From: Zygnema cylindricum
Lineage: Eukaryota > Streptophyta > Zygnematophyceae > Zygnematales > Zygnemataceae
Direction of reading: 5' to 3'
DNA: 64,000 nt
Assembly (NCBI GenBank): GCA_037447655.1
Contig: JBBHKE010000487.1
Coordinates: forward strand, 103,319 to 167,318
Positions 9,833-21,161 of this stretch are shown piece after piece. Numbering within the stretch: the first letter of the stretch is position 1; each line of letters starts with the position of its first letter. The position numbers and the translations under genes were made by a program. Under the pieces are notes generated by a model. That model was not told the DNA's origin, made no database searches, and was given only the letters and a program-made list of their open reading frames with translations.

Positions 9833-10790
9833 CCCCCTCTACTTGTTGAAAACCTTTACACACCAATCTAGCCTTATATTTTATTATCTCCCCCGTAGCA
9901 CCAATTTTTGTTTTAAATATCCATTTGGCATCAATCGCCTTCTTCCCCTCTGATAAACTCACCTCCTCAAAAGTTTTGTTATCGATAATTGATTTCAATT
10001 CTCTCTCCTACGCAGGTTTCCACTTATCCTCCCAATCCATAGAACTTCGTGCCTCGGCGTAAGATTGGGGATCGGCCGGCATATTATCAGTCAATGATTT
10101 CTACAAAATAAATGCCTCCTCTGAGGCGGCCGAAATAAAATAATTGGAATTTTCGACATTTCTACCTTTGCGATCAAATGATAACCGATCCGGCTTCTTT
10201 CCCTTCGTCCCACCTTGACTCTTTCGTAATGGAACCTCATTTTCTTTTTCGTTTGCGCATTTTTGAGTTTGGGTTTTTTCCTCGTGGAAGGAAGCCCTTG
10301 GAGATTTAGAACTTTGAGATCGGCGAGTGTCCGAAGACATTCAGAATTTCACTTCGGATCTCGCCAAAATTAATTAATTCCGGATGAATTTCGGAATTAC
10401 CTTTCCTCCTCTTAATATTGACGAATGGATCGGCCTCATTTTCGAAATCCGAATCATTGAGATGAGGAAAAGAGAGTGATTCATTTACTTTAAGGAAATC
10501 TTGATTAGTAGAAAAAATTTCGGAACGAGAAATAGCAATTTTAAGATCCTCTTGGAAATTCACATTACGACTTTCTTCAATTACATGAAGAATCGGATCA
10601 AAAACCTGGTATAAACTCCCTTTGGAGCTATACCCCACAAATATTCCCGACAAACTACGAGAATAAAATTTACCTCGTCGTTATACCGATTCGATGTACA
10701 CCGTCGCACGACACCCCCAATTTCGTAAATGATGTTACTCCGATGAACGTACAAGGGAGATGATGTTCGGAAATCCATGGTGATCTAAAG
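9768..10790 (-). pseudogene. Copia pol: integrase C-terminus, linker and RT N-terminus, frameshifted
   Basis: Frame 9998-9768 has KAIDAKWIFKTKIGATGEII and YKARLVCKGFQQVEGVDYSK, the start of copia RT. Frame 10653-10306 has GIFVGYSSKG and VIEESRNVNF, the conserved end of copia integrase. Upstream of that, GCRATVYIESV in a shifted frame is the 'FGC.A.V.I' segment. The frame between (10340-10101) is the low-conservation linker. The order IN-linker-RT is that of Ty1/copia and continues into 8597-9832. At least two frameshifts are present. The integrase catalytic core was not recognised. Confidence 0.75.
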
Positions 10791-11296
10791 AAGTGCCGGT
10801 AAAGCCAACGAGCTTCACACACTACGTGCTAACCTAGATCCCACAAACGATCTTGAATGAATAGCACATCATGATTGTGGTCATAAAATTCGAAATCCGC
10901 TAAGGAGTGTGTAATAACTCACTTGCCAAATCAACTATCCCTGAATATGGATGGTGTAGAATCGCGTGACCTATACTCGTCCATTGAGTTAAATGCGAGA
11001 CCTCAATGAGTAGGAGGACGTGGGGGTTGTAGCGCGACTTGGGGAGTGAGCCCAAGTGAAACAGCCTCAAGTGCAGATCTCCGTGGTAATAGCAAATATT
11101 CAAGTGATAACTTTGAAGACTAAAGTGGAGAAAGGTTACATGTGAACTATAATTGGACATGGGTTAGTCGATCATAAGAGATGGGGGATATGAAAGGCGC
11201 AATGCGCGCAGCCCATTGAAAAAGAATCGGGTAAATATTCTTGAATCATGACATTGAAGCGGACGATAAAGTGAACGAATCAATAGACGCCGACAA
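10791..11296. other. No gene recognised
   Basis: Unannotated sequence between the copia 1 pol relic and the LTR starting at 11297. It may include eroded integrase sequence, but I could not identify motifs. Confidence 0.4.
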
Positions 11297-12487
11297 TGTT
11301 GAAATTATTAGATTTATAACGTATTTTCTAAGTACGAACACATTAGTAAAAGCAAGAAAAGTAAAACGCTGGCAGCCTGCCTCCACCTCTTCCCTCTACC
11401 CCCCTTACTTGTTGTAATTATTGAAGGATAGAGAGGGTGGTTGAGCTATGGCTGCCTCAACTCCATAGGCAAGACTTAAGACTGACCTAAGTCACTTTTA
11501 ACAAAAGGTTGAGTACGACAGGAATCGAACCACGTATAACGCTGGCAGCCTGCCTCCACCTCTTCCCTCTACCTCCCATACTTGTTCTAATCATTGAAAG
11601 ATAGAGAGGGTGGTGGAGCTATGGCTGCCTTAGCTCCATAGGCAAGACTTAAGAGTGACCTAAGTCACTCTCAACAAAAGGTTGAGTCCGACAGGAATCG
11701 AACCTCCGACCTACAGAGCGTGGCGTAGCAGTCAGCTCTAATCGGTCTGTCGTAGAGGTTCGTTACAAAATATGGGATACGATATTTTTTTAAACATTGA
11801 ACAGAACATTAATCTAATTAACTTAACTGTAAAAAGGAAACATAGAGAAGTATGAGATTCAGTGCGTACATCAAATCCGCCACACGAAACAAATGAATCA
11901 GACATTTATTTCAAACAGCGTAAACTAAAAGCTGATCTTCATCCAACTGCGCTAATCGTCGCTGAGGTCCCGGAATGATCAGTTTGGCAGTTTTTGGATG
12001 TGGCGTGACGTGGCGTGACCTAGCGATACGTGGCATGATGGAATTGAGCAGCAAGGATGCCGTACGACATAAGGACGATTCAGATGGAGACACGCGTCCA
12101 CTCCATGGGCTTGTCGTACGGAGGCCGTACATAAAGTACATCGGCCTCAATGCTTTTTATTACTTTACAATATCTTGATTGGAGCGCACTTTAGTAGATA
12201 TGGTTTGTGAGAGAGATATAGGGCTTAGAATATTTTTACACAGTCACCTCTCCCTCGGGAGTTTTATATAAATTGGCATCTTTGCCACAACATAACTAAT
12301 CGGCTAGTTGGCCATTTTTAGTATTTATTTTTGCTACGGACTCAGCCAAATCTAAACTGCAAAGAGGTGCATTCAAATTGTTAGTTTGCCATCTTTGGCA
12401 GCAGTGATTGTGGCTTGAAGTGGGTTGCTTAAAAACTATCTAGAGGTTTTTTGTATTTTGTCGTCCAATAGAGGACACAAAATTTCA
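11297..12487 (+). repeat. LTR of the main copia family (element 2, 5' LTR)
   Basis: It starts TGTTGAAATT and ends ...AAATTTCA, about 1191 bp. The last 20 nt correspond to the gag-start module of the family, but ATG has become ATA. It is followed by the degenerate primer site CGTTAGGGGCTCACCG (12488-12503). It contains tRNA-like segments in antisense and an internal tandem duplication of a ~175-bp unit (about 11361-11535 and 11536-11710). Confidence 0.75.
11361..11710. repeat. Tandem duplication inside an LTR
   Basis: Two ~175-bp units share GCTGGCAGCCTGCCTCCACC, GATAGAGAGGGTGG, CTCCATAGGCAAGACTTAAG and GACAGGAATCGAACC. Other LTRs of the family hold the equivalent block once. It looks like a local duplication in this copy. 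Confidence 0.8.
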
Positions 12488-12790
12488 CGTTAGGGGCTCA
12501 CCGTCTAGGGTGCTCACCTTCAATGGATCTGGGTTCATCAATTGGGAAGCCATGATGATGGGAGCTTTTTGCGAAAAACGATACAAGGGTATCGTCAGTG
12601 GACAAGTGAAACGTCCACCTTAGGGAACTCCACCAGGATTTGGAGGAGTAAGGTTTCATGCAGCACCGACTACTTCCGCGGAGAAGGCAGAGGATGGGGA
12701 CAATAGTGTGTCAAAAAAGAGGAAAGGGAAGGAGACACCCCTCAATCCTATTGCCACGGCATAAGGAAAATGTTTTGCGATGGGAATGCA
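12488..12790 (+). pseudogene. Copia gag N-terminal remnant
   Basis: It follows the LTR and contains the recognisable gag opening (TCTAGGGTGC..., AATTGGGAAGCC, then GGACAAGTGAAACGTCCACC, the 'SGQVKRPP' region) found in the other family members. Stops and frameshifts throughout. The sequence is lost before 12900. Confidence 0.6.
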
Positions 12791-12900
12791 TGTTGCCGTG
12801 ACTCTTCACCAATGTGCACCTGTCTGTTTTTTAGCACTTTTCATTGATCGGGCCCCATGTTTGAGATTCGTCTCGACTTCGCCCGTCAACACAAAGGAGC

Positions 12901-13353
12901 TACCTGGCTGATCCTGCCAATAGTCATATGTTTGTCTCAACGATTAAACCATGCATGTCCAAGTATAAACTCTTTTATACTGTGGAACTGCTAATGGCTT
13001 ATTAAATCAGTTATACTTTATTTGATGGTAATTCACTACTCGGATAACTATAGTTATTCTATAGCTTATACGTGCAAAAAATCATGATCGCAACAAAGGG
13101 ACGATTTTATTAGATAAAAGGCCAATGCGGGCTTGTCGGTATTGTGGTGAATCATAATAATTCCACGAATCGCACGGTCTTACGCTGGCAATTTTCCATT
13201 CATTCTTTTGCCCTTTCATCTTTCGATAGTACGTTAGAGGCTTACCATGGTGGTAACGGGTGATGGAGAATTACGGTTCGATTCCAAAGAGGGAGTTTGA
13301 GAAACGGTTACCACATTCAAGGAAGGCAACAGGAGCGCAGATTTCCCAATCCT
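12901..13353 (+). rRNA. 18S rRNA 5' fragment (pseudogene)
   Basis: It begins TACCTGGCTGATCCTGCCAA, the canonical 5' end of eukaryotic 18S rRNA. Recognisable helices follow in order: CATATGTTTGTCTCAA, CCATGCATGTCCAAGTATAA, ATTAGATAAAAGGCCAATGC, GAATCGCACGG, TACCATGGTGGTAACGGGTG and ACCACATTCAAGGAAGGCAA. It stops after CCCAATCCT, about residue 450 of the gene. Many substitutions relative to universally conserved positions (for example GATTAAACC for GATTAAGCC) indicate a decayed copy. The next base is the first base of an LTR. About 100 bp upstream may be rDNA spacer. The downstream 18S part was not found in the window. Confidence 0.9.
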
Positions 13354-14315
13354 TGTTGAAAAAGGTATTTTCTATTTTCTGTTTTTTGTTAGTTTGTCAA
13401 AGAAGCTTTTTTTTTCTCACACTTGTGGTAGTCACTAAGGACTCAAAGAGAGATATGGATGCCTTTTGACAGACAGTCTAAAGGAGCAGGAGGTATAGGT
13501 TCTTGAAAAATTAAAGGGTCAAAAATAGGATTTGATCCTATAACCTTCAGGATGAAAACCGTACGGCGTAGACGTACGCCTTATCGATTGGTCTCAATAA
13601 AAATTTAAATATATTGTGTGTGTTTCATAAATATTATAGTACCAATCTACATCATTTCGTGGATTATGTCACGAAACGACATCGAATTTTAACAGACGTG
13701 ATTAAATAAGTGACTTCCAATCCGACAGCTCATAGTAGAGTAGAAGCACCAAAGTGGTCATTTGGCGGTTTGTGATCCAAAGGCGACAAATGACACGTGG
13801 CAAGCCAGAAGTGGACAGCGGATATTTTGGGAGGTACGACCATGGCTCAATAACTAAAACACGCCAGCGGGACCACCATGCCGTACTATGGCCCTACAAA
13901 AAGCACCACGACAGCTATACTTTTTGTACTTTACAGTCGTGTGATTGGTTTAGTACAGTATTAGTAGGGGGTTTAAAGAGGCAATATGGACTTATACATT
14001 TTTTCTTTGAGGCACCACGGCAAAAGAGTGCAATAATAAGCACAAGGCGTGACATAGGAGCGAGCGCCGAGTGAGCAACACTAACTCTATTTACAGGCCA
14101 TTTTTGACCGGCCATAACTTAATGCATAGGGGAAAAAATTCAATGATTTTTTTTGCGTTCAGCTTATGGGAGTCACGCCTTCACAAGGGGGTGGTCAGAA
14201 TATTTCAGTGCCAAGGTGAAGCTTATTCAGTGGGAAATTCAAATGGGCAGATATTATCCTAGAGGCTTTATTTAATTTGGACATTTTGTGGGCCAATGGA
14301 GGTCATAAAATTACA
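13354..14315 (+). repeat. LTR of the main copia family (element 3, 5' LTR)
   Basis: It starts TGTTGAAAAAGGTATTTTC and ends with the 20-nt gag-start module ATGGAGGTCATAAAATTACA, about 962 bp. It is followed by AGTTATGGGCCCACCC (14316-14331), which matches the primer site at 14 of 16 positions. It begins directly after the 18S fragment. The 5 bp before it are ATCCT; no partner duplication was found. Confidence 0.78.
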
Positions 14316-15555
14316 AGTTATGGGCCCACCCTTTAGGGTGCCCATTTTCAATGGAACTTGTTTCATATATTGGGAACTATAATGAGGTGTACACTCTTTT
14401 TAAAACGAATATGGGGGATTGTGAGTGGTCGTGTGCGACGTTCAACTACAAATTTGGGAGTTCCACTTGGGTTTCGAGGAGCTCGATTCTTAGGAATATA
14501 CGCAGAGGCAAAGGAGGTAGATGATGACGGCAAAAGCATTATGTTGGAAAAAATAAAGGAGAAGGGGAAAGAGAAACTCACACCAATAGCTACTAGATCA
14601 GTAGTAGTAGGGGCTGTTTAGAAAACCAAGGCAAAATAAAACTGAAATCTCGGATTTCAACAACACAATGGCAACTCATTCTATTCTTCGGCGTCTCACT
14701 CAAGAAATTTCTACTCCTCACCTAAATGTGGATAAGGCAGCAAAGTTGTGGGAAGCTCTAATAAATATTTACAAGAGTGCTACAATTTAGTAGTAGAAGC
14801 TAGTAGATCAGAAGGTGCAAGCATATGTTTACAAAGGAGAAAAGATGCTTCACTTTTGTAATGACTTGTCTGGATTGTTTATAAATTTGGTAAGTGCTTA
14901 GAAATAGGAGTCCGAGAAAGAAAAGTGAACAATTTGCTAACGAAACTGCCGGATGAGTATGAGAACATCGTTAACGCGGTTCAAGATTTGCCGGATAATT
15001 GATGGTCATTTTTGTAAGAAGCGGGGTCATAACATGGCGCATTGTACTAGATTGACGGAGTTGAGGATTAAAGAGAGGAAGATCAATGGATCAGCCAGAG
15101 GAAAGAAGAAGACACTCGTGGCAACACAAGTAACGGGGGAGGATTTCGATGACGATGATGGCGACCTTCTCCACAACGAGGAGTTGGAGGAGAAAACTGA
15201 GCCAGAGATTCCACGGAAGTTAAAGTGTGGCTTTGATAGAGTGAAGGAAAAACATGAAGAAGGTTGGAGTATCAATTATGGTGCCTCTATGCATGTGTAT
15301 AGAGAGAAGCATATGTTTACCAAAATGAAAAATATCCCTATGGTAGAGTTAGAGTATAGTGATGGGAAAATAGTGACCACTAACTTAGTGGGATTTGGGG
15401 ATCTGAAAGTCTTAGTTGAAGGTAAGCCATCCATCGTCACCTTCTTCGATGTCCTTTTTATCCCATATTTGAAAAAAAATCTTGTCGCTACGTCAGTTTT
15501 ACATGCTAAGGGTTTTTAGACTAATATTAAGAAATGAGTCATTGTTGCTAACAAT
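14316..15555 (+). pseudogene. Copia gag and protease region (element 3), degenerate
   Basis: Starting from an ATG inside the LTR, the frame reads LQVMGPP. It continues with 'GIVSGRVRRSTTNLG', then a gag segment with QKVQAYVYKGEKML near 14810, and an acidic basic-acid-rich linker. The protease-like segment at 15265-15520 has SINYGASMHVYREKH and VLFIPYLKKNLVA. The catalytic Asp of the DSGAS motif is Asn here (codon 15274-15276). The zinc knuckle is partly preserved near 15022-15050. Stops break the frame. An inverted LTR truncates it at 15556. Confidence 0.65.
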
Positions 15556-16559
15556 TGTAATTTTGTGTCCTCCATTGGACCACAAAATACAAGAAGCCTC
15601 TAGATAATGTTTAACTAACCCACTTCAAGCCACAACCATTATTGTCCAGGAAGGCAAAATGACAGTTTGACTACTCCCCTGTGGAAGTTGGACTCCCTTA
15701 AGTCCGCAGGAAAAAGAATCACTGAAAAAGCTAACGATGCAATAAGTTATGAGACGACAAAAATGCTAATTTATACAGAGCTCTCTTAGAGAGAGAGGTG
15801 ACTATCTACCAAAATTTCCTAAGTCCTAAACCTCTCTCACAACCCCTATCTACTGAAGTACGAACCAATCATATAATTGTAAAGTACAGAAAAGGTACTA
15901 CGGCCAATGTCCTTTCTTTACGGCCGGTGTACAACAAGGCTACTGAGTGGACGCGTGTCACTTTTCCACTCGTTCGTATATTCTCCGAAATTCTTGCAAC
16001 TGAATGCCATCCTTCCACCCGACGCAAAGTCATGCCACGTCCATAAAAGCCAAAGTGACCATTTCGCCATCTCGGCCGTGATGTATGTCGTCAAATTAAA
16101 TCCGACATTAAATGTCGACAGTTGAAACAACTGTCCGATTCATTTGTTTCGTGTGAAATGACGTTCGCACTAAACCTTAACAAGTTCTATGTTCATTCAT
16201 CCATATTTCAGTTAAATGGTTTCAGTAATATATAATAGTTTAAATACTTATCAAACGTTGTATCTCCTAGCGAACTTATACAACAGATTGTTTAGAGCTA
16301 ACAGCTACGCCGCGCTCTGCCGGTCGGGGGTTCGAGTCTTGCCGGACTCAACCTTTTGTTGAGAGTGACATAAGTCACTCTTTTGTCCTTCCTATGGAGC
16401 TGAGGCAGCCATGGCTCTATCGTTCTCTCTCTCTTTCATTGACTACAACAAGTATGGAGGCAAGAGAGAAGAGATGGAGGCAGGCTGCCTTCATTTTCTT
16501 TATCTGTTTGCGCTAATTATTTTAGAAATAGAAAATACCAAAAACTACTTATTTCAACA
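15556..16559 (-). repeat. LTR, main copia family, minus orientation (3' LTR)
   Basis: On the minus strand it starts TGTTGAAATAAGTAG and ends with the module ATGGAGGACACAAAATTACA, about 1004 bp. A purine-rich tract (AAAATAAGGGGAG) precedes it on the minus strand, so it is the 3' LTR of a minus element whose interior is only 16560 to about 16690. Plus-strand A/B-box tRNA-like sequence lies at about 16265-16350. Confidence 0.75.
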
Positions 16560-16690
16560 CTCCCCTTATTTTCTAGTCTAATTTTAACTTTTCTTTTAAT
16601 CAACATTTTTCCCTACAATATTTTAAATTTGGAGAGGGCACAGGTTTGGTCATTATGTTAGCCACCATTTCTTCATCGGATTTATACACA
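16560..16690 (-). pseudogene. RNase H C-terminal stub of a minus-strand copia element
   Basis: It is homologous to the 45237-45360 end of another family member: polypurine tract, then the RNase H tail with the 'GEMVA(D/N)' motif (GATGAAGAAATGGTGGCTAA on the minus strand). The rest of that element is gone. At about 16690 the sequence switches to plus-strand gag/protease. Confidence 0.6.
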
Positions 16691-16891
16691 AAATTTACTA
16701 TTGGGAAGAAATTGACACTTGTGGTAAAAAAAGTGACAGGAGAAACCCAGGATGAGTCTTTTGACAAGGATGGGGATCTTCTTCTTGACGAGAGTTTGGA
16801 GGAGAATGAGATCCCTTAGAGTAAAAATTGTGCCCTTGGAGCAATTCGGGAAGCTCCACAGGAAGGATGCATCATCGACTCAGGTGCATCC

Positions 16892-17897
16892 TGCAATACT
16901 GTGTCCTCCATTGGTCCACGGAATATAGGAAGTCTCTATATAGTATTTAACTAACCCACTTCAAGCCACATCTACTACAGTCTAGGAAGGCAAAATGATA
17001 GTTTGACTGATTCCCTGAGTAGCTTAGACTCCCCTAAGTCTGTAGCAAAAAGAATCAGTGAAAACGGCCAACCACCCGATAAGGTATGAGCCAGCAAAAA
17101 AGCCAATTTATACAATGCTCTCTTAGAGAGAGAGATGACTACCTACCAAAATTTCCCAAGTCCAAAACCTCTCTTATAACCCCTATCTACTGAAGTAAGA
17201 ACCAATCATATAATTGTAAAGTACAAAAAAGGTACTACGGCTGATGTCCTTTCTGTACGGCCAGTGTAGAACAAGGCTACTGAGTGGACGCGTGTCACTT
17301 TTCCACTCGTTCGTATATTCTCCAAAATTCCCTCGACCGAATGTCATCTTTCCACGCGGTGCCAGGTCATGCCACGTCCATAAAAGCCAAAGTGACCATT
17401 CCGCGATCTCGTCCATGATATGCGCCGTCGGATTTAATCCGACATTAATTGTCGACCGTTGAAACAAATGTCTGATTCATTTGTTTCTTGCGAAATGACA
17501 TTCGCACTAAACCTTAAAATGTTCTATGTTCGTTCCTCCATATTTCAGTTTAATGGTTTTAGTATTATACAATAGTTTAAATACTTATCAAACCCTATAT
17601 CTCCTAACGGACTTTTACGACGGACTGGTTAGAACTAACGCCTACGCCGCGCTTTGCTGGTCGAGGGTTCGAGTCTTGCCGCACTCAACCTTTTGTTAAG
17701 AGTGATTTAAGTAACTCTTTAGTCATTCCTATGGAGGTGAGGCAGCCATGGCTCCATGGCTCTCTCTCTCCTTCAGTGACTAGAACAAATATGGGGGCAA
17801 GAGAGAAGAGATGGAGGCAGGCTGCCTTCATTTTCTTTATCTGTTTCCGCTAAATATTTTAGACCTAGAAAATACCAATAAACTACTTATTTCAACA
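16892..17897 (-). repeat. LTR, main copia family, minus orientation, inside copia pol
   Basis: It is bounded by TGCAATACTGTGTCCTCCAT (complement of the 20-nt gag-start module) and ...TTATTTCAACA, about 1006 bp. No polypurine tract or primer site adjoins it, so it looks like a solo LTR. No convincing target duplication was found (see rejected list). A tRNA-like segment on the plus strand is at about 17608-17685. Confidence 0.7.
17608..17685 (+). repeat. tRNA-like segment (A and B boxes) inside an LTR, antisense
   Basis: A-box-like TGGTTAGAACT (17626-17636) and B-box GGTTCGAGTCT (17666-17676) have tRNA-like spacing. A related segment lies at about 16265-16350 and, less conserved, in the other family LTRs. 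It is followed by a conserved tail (CTCAACCTTTTGTTAAGAGT) as in tRNA-derived SINEs. Orientation is opposite to the LTR. It is probably tRNA- or SINE-derived, not a functional tRNA gene. Confidence 0.6.
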
Positions 17898-18309
17898 GCA
17901 ATGAGGATGAAGTATATTTCACAACTAAAAAGGGTAGCGAAGGAATGTTTATAATATATTTGAGAAATGGAAAGACACGGATTTACTATGGCAGTGAAAG
18001 TGAATTGATGAGCATGTGAATATAGATAGATTGAAAGAAATTAAGAAAATAGGAGTGGTTGAGGGAATTCATTTTGGAGATAATGAGACCTTTGATGATT
18101 GTAGTGGATGTGCTCAGGTAAGTTCCAAAGATTACCTTTCCCAAAAACCGCAACGTACAAGGGGGAAAAAGTTGTAGATGTAGTTTATAGTGGTATATGG
18201 GTACCAGCCAAAGTGTAGTCGGTTGGAGGGAAAAGATTTATTCTTACTATTACTGATGATTGGTCAAGATATTCTAAGTCTGTTTTTTTTAAATAAATTT
18301 GAGGCAGTG

Positions 18310-18634
18310 GCACTCTAAATTTGTATGCAAGAAAGCCATCTTAACATTTATTTGATGAAATTCCATATTTTCAATGGCCGCTAGAGAGAATAAAGCTATA
18401 ACAGTTGGAAACGTGAAAACCAAAGAGAAGGTCTATTCATAGTCAATTCCCTCCTTCTCACTATAGCCTTTTACAACAAGCCTAGCCTAATATCTTTCAA
18501 TCGAATTATCAAGATTTAACTTAACTTTGAAGACCCGCTTACAGTCGATTGCCTTTCGGTGCGGCGGAAGTTCCACAAGCTCCCAAGTGTGAGCCTCCAT
18601 TATCGATCGCATTTCATCGTTCGCCACGGATATC
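18310..18634 (-). pseudogene. Copia RT N-terminal fragment of element 4
   Basis: The minus strand encodes MRSIMEAHTWELVELPPHRK, then KRVFKVKLNLDNSIERY, the start of copia RT, with stops. It belongs with 19646-22252 once the solo LTR 18640-19640 is removed. It breaks off around the 'DVKTAFLHG' position. Confidence 0.7.
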
Positions 18635-18639
18635 CATAG

Positions 18640-19640
18640 TGTTGAAATTAAAGGTTTACTTAGGTATTTTCTAGTTTACTTAATTTATTTAAAACAGTAG
18701 CGGGAAAAAGCAAAGGCAACCCTACTTCTAACTTCTCTCTCTAGCACCCATACTTGTCGTAGTCACTAAAGGCTGGAGAGGAAGCTAGAGCCATGGCTGC
18801 CTATGCTTTGCCTACAGGCAAAAGACAGCCTTTTGGTAAAATTACCAAAAAGGTTGACGGACCCAGGATTTGATCCTGGTACCTACCATCCGTCCAAGAA
18901 GCCTAGTGTTGTTTCCATATAGCCAAACACCTCTGTCGAAGTATAAAAAGTACCTTAGCTACTTAAAGATGTGGAAATAGAGAAGGTCAATAAACTAGCA
19001 ATCGGACAACAATCACATAGATATAGTTTGATAGAATTACATAAAAAAGTGCTAGTTGTATTTTAACGTCTATAATTAAGGCCGATATCAATTGGACAGC
19101 GGAGGAATAAACCAAGATCACGCAATGGACGATATGGCGGTTTGCGGTCACGGCCACAACGGGTAACACGTGGCAGCATGACATTGGATAGCGGCATCTC
19201 CAAGACATACCATGGCGAACCCGGATATGGCAGGCGTCGTCTTCTTAGCCATGTCGTTCAATGGCAGTACAGAAATTACTCCGGGCCAAGTACCTTTTTG
19301 TACTGTACACTGAATTGATTGGCTCCATACTTTAGTAGTAGAGGGATTAGAGAGGGTTTTAGGACTTAGGAGACTTAGAGGTAGCCGCCTCTCTCTCTTA
19401 GAGAGCTCCTGTATAAAAGGTCATCTTTGACCAAGGATAATTAACTGCTTATGGGAGCAAATTCAATGATTTTTTTGTAATAGACTTAAGGGAGTTTGTT
19501 CTTCCAAGGGGTGAAGTCTGAACAATCTATATTCTGTTATTGTGTCAGTAATACTCATACAAATTGAAGGGATTGAGGTTATCCTAGGGGATTTTTGTAA
19601 GTTGTCTACTCTGGGTACGAATGGAGGTCTTAGAGTTGCA
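18640..19640 (+). repeat. Solo LTR, main copia family, with 5-bp TSD
   Basis: It starts TGTTGAAATTAAAGG and ends with the 20-nt module ATGGAGGTCTTAGAGTTGCA, 1001 bp. It is flanked by a perfect direct repeat CATAG (18635-18639 and 19641-19645), as expected for copia integration followed by LTR-LTR recombination. It lies in the RT/linker part of a minus-strand element. It contains B-box-like GGATCAAATCC (minus strand, about 18855-18872). Confidence 0.88.
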
Positions 19641-19645
19641 CATAG

Positions 19646-20160
19646 GTTTTTTTTCTGGAGTTGAAAAAGCCTAATATATGGTGGCCGGTTCCATCGTGCT
19701 GGCAAAACATAGAGCATGCTCCACCGGTTCACCTCGCAGCGTGCTACTTTGCCTTCTTCCCCCCGGATTATCCGAGGGTGGAACTGTTGGATCTGTATGT
19801 GGCCGTCAAGGAGGAGGAGGAGGAGGAGGTCTTGCATCCTCGACAAGTGGAGTAGCCGGAGTGTCCGGAGTAGGACTAGGAGATGTACCGCCACCGGCAA
19901 ATGAGGAAGTGGTGGTGGAGGATGAAAAAGGAACACTTTAAAAAATTACATATTCTTAGATTTTGGCATTTTTCTCCAAATCTGTCATGCCAAACACATC
20001 AACCAATTGACTCTCTTCCTTGACTTGAATATTCCTATAAACTTGATGAGTTTTTCTAACCGTATTGTATTCTTTATATCCTAAGGACTCATCATCATAT
20101 CCCATAAAAATACTGGGAGCCAATTTCGGACTAAGCTTAGAAATAGGAAGATTATCCAAA
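19646..20160 (-). pseudogene. Element 4 linker and integrase C-terminus
   Basis: Frame 20159-19956 has LAPSIFMGYDDESLGYKEYN, the conserved end of copia integrase. The following linker is Pro/Ser-rich and, on the plus strand, includes a GAG-triplet run at 19812-19828. Frames are shifted between the two parts. Confidence 0.65.
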
Positions 20161-20257
20161 ATAAAACATTTGCTCCCAAAATCTCAAAAGTGACTAACAT
20201 TAGGCTTTCTTGTGGTCCACACTTCATATGTTGTTTTCCCTTTTACTGCTGTAGTTT

Positions 20258-21011
20258 CTATTCTATTCCTAATATATGAAGCATAAGCGAAAGCCTCACC
20301 CCAAAATTTAAAATCTTCCCTTTATCTAACAACATAGATTTTGCACTTTCCGTTAGATTCACGTTAAGTCTTTCCGATACTCCGTTTTTCTCCGGAGTAT
20401 AGGCAACTGTAAATTTTCGAGAAATGACGTTTTCTTTTAAATAGTCCGAAAATGCATGAGAAATATATTCACCTCCGTTGTCGGACCGAAAAGAGAGAAT
20501 CACCTTCCCGTGAAGCTTTTCCGCCCACACCTGAAAGTGCTTGAAGTAAGTAAACACTTCGCTCTTATTCTTCATAAAGTAAACCTTGCTTGAAGTGAGT
20601 AAACACTTCACTCTTCTCCTTCATAAAGTAAACCTTGTTGTATCAAGACAAATCAGCGGTAAAAGTGACCAAAAACCGGCTGCCACTGAGTGAAGGAACT
20701 TTTGACGGTCCCCACACATCTGAATGAATAATTTGCAGCAAATCCGTAGCCCGGTTATCCGCGGCTAGTGGTAGGAATAACTTATGAAGCTTTCCCAAAG
20801 CGCACCCATCATATACATGAGAGTCACTTTGGCCTAAATTAATACAATCTATCATATTTTGTTTTACCATTTTATCTAGTCTCTCATGATGAACATGACC
20901 GAGCCCCTTATGCCACAAAGCATTTTCCAATAGGACATTGGAGTATGCAAAGTCAATTTCATGAGCCAAGTCCATCCGGTACAACAAGTTTAGCCCTCTA
21001 GTTCGTACCAA
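20258..21011 (-). pseudogene. Element 4 pre-integrase domain and integrase core
   Basis: Frame 21011-20643 carries the pre-integrase module with ALWHKGLGHVHHERLDKMV and DGCALGKLHKLFLP (zinc-binding HHCC) and IHSDVWGPSK with the first integrase Asp. Frame 20611-20258 has FRSDNGGEYISHAFSDYL and TPEKNGVSERLN with the second Asp and the usual 'E(R/K)' segment. Around 20521-20640 a ~60-bp segment (AAGTAAACCTTG...TTCATAAAGTAAACC) is duplicated in tandem, which breaks the frame between the two. Confidence 0.75.
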
Positions 21012-21161
21012 GGCAACTCTACTGCCTTTTTCCCATTCTTTTGCAGGATTTCAAATCCTTTCATTCAGCCACCGAAGTGGAAAACTAAATTTTCTTAAAC
21101 TGTGGGGTATAGAGAACATGATGCAGGGTCTTTTTTACAACCTCTCCATTGATGTCACAAG

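Larger units (their letters stand above)
16691..18310 (+). pseudogene. Plus-strand copia gag-protease-integrase fragments, split by an LTR
   Basis: The left part (16691-16891) encodes the acidic linker and a protease motif CIIDSGASC, keeping the catalytic Asp. The right part (17903-18310) has NEDEVYFTTKKGSEG, then a pre-integrase zinc region (CSGCAQ) and integrase start with TITDDWSRYSKSVFF. An LTR at 16892-17897 lies between. Stops are frequent. It ends at about 18310, where minus-strand RT of another element begins. Confidence 0.65.

Noticed and set aside
17608-17685. A genuine tRNA gene
   Set aside because: The A and B boxes are present, but the same segment lies inside repeated LTRs and the acceptor stem does not pair convincingly by eye. 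It is treated as tRNA-derived repeat.
16887-17902. GCAAT at 16893-16897 and 17898-17902 as target duplication of the LTR
   Set aside because: By alignment of the 20-nt LTR end module, the LTR begins at 16892 (TGCAATAC...). The left GCAAT is therefore part of the LTR itself, and the true flanks (CATCC and GCAAT) do not match.
19463-19936. 157-residue Leu/His/Pro-rich minus-strand frame
   Set aside because: It spans the solo LTR edge (19640) and the GAG-triplet linker, so it mixes two elements. No domain.
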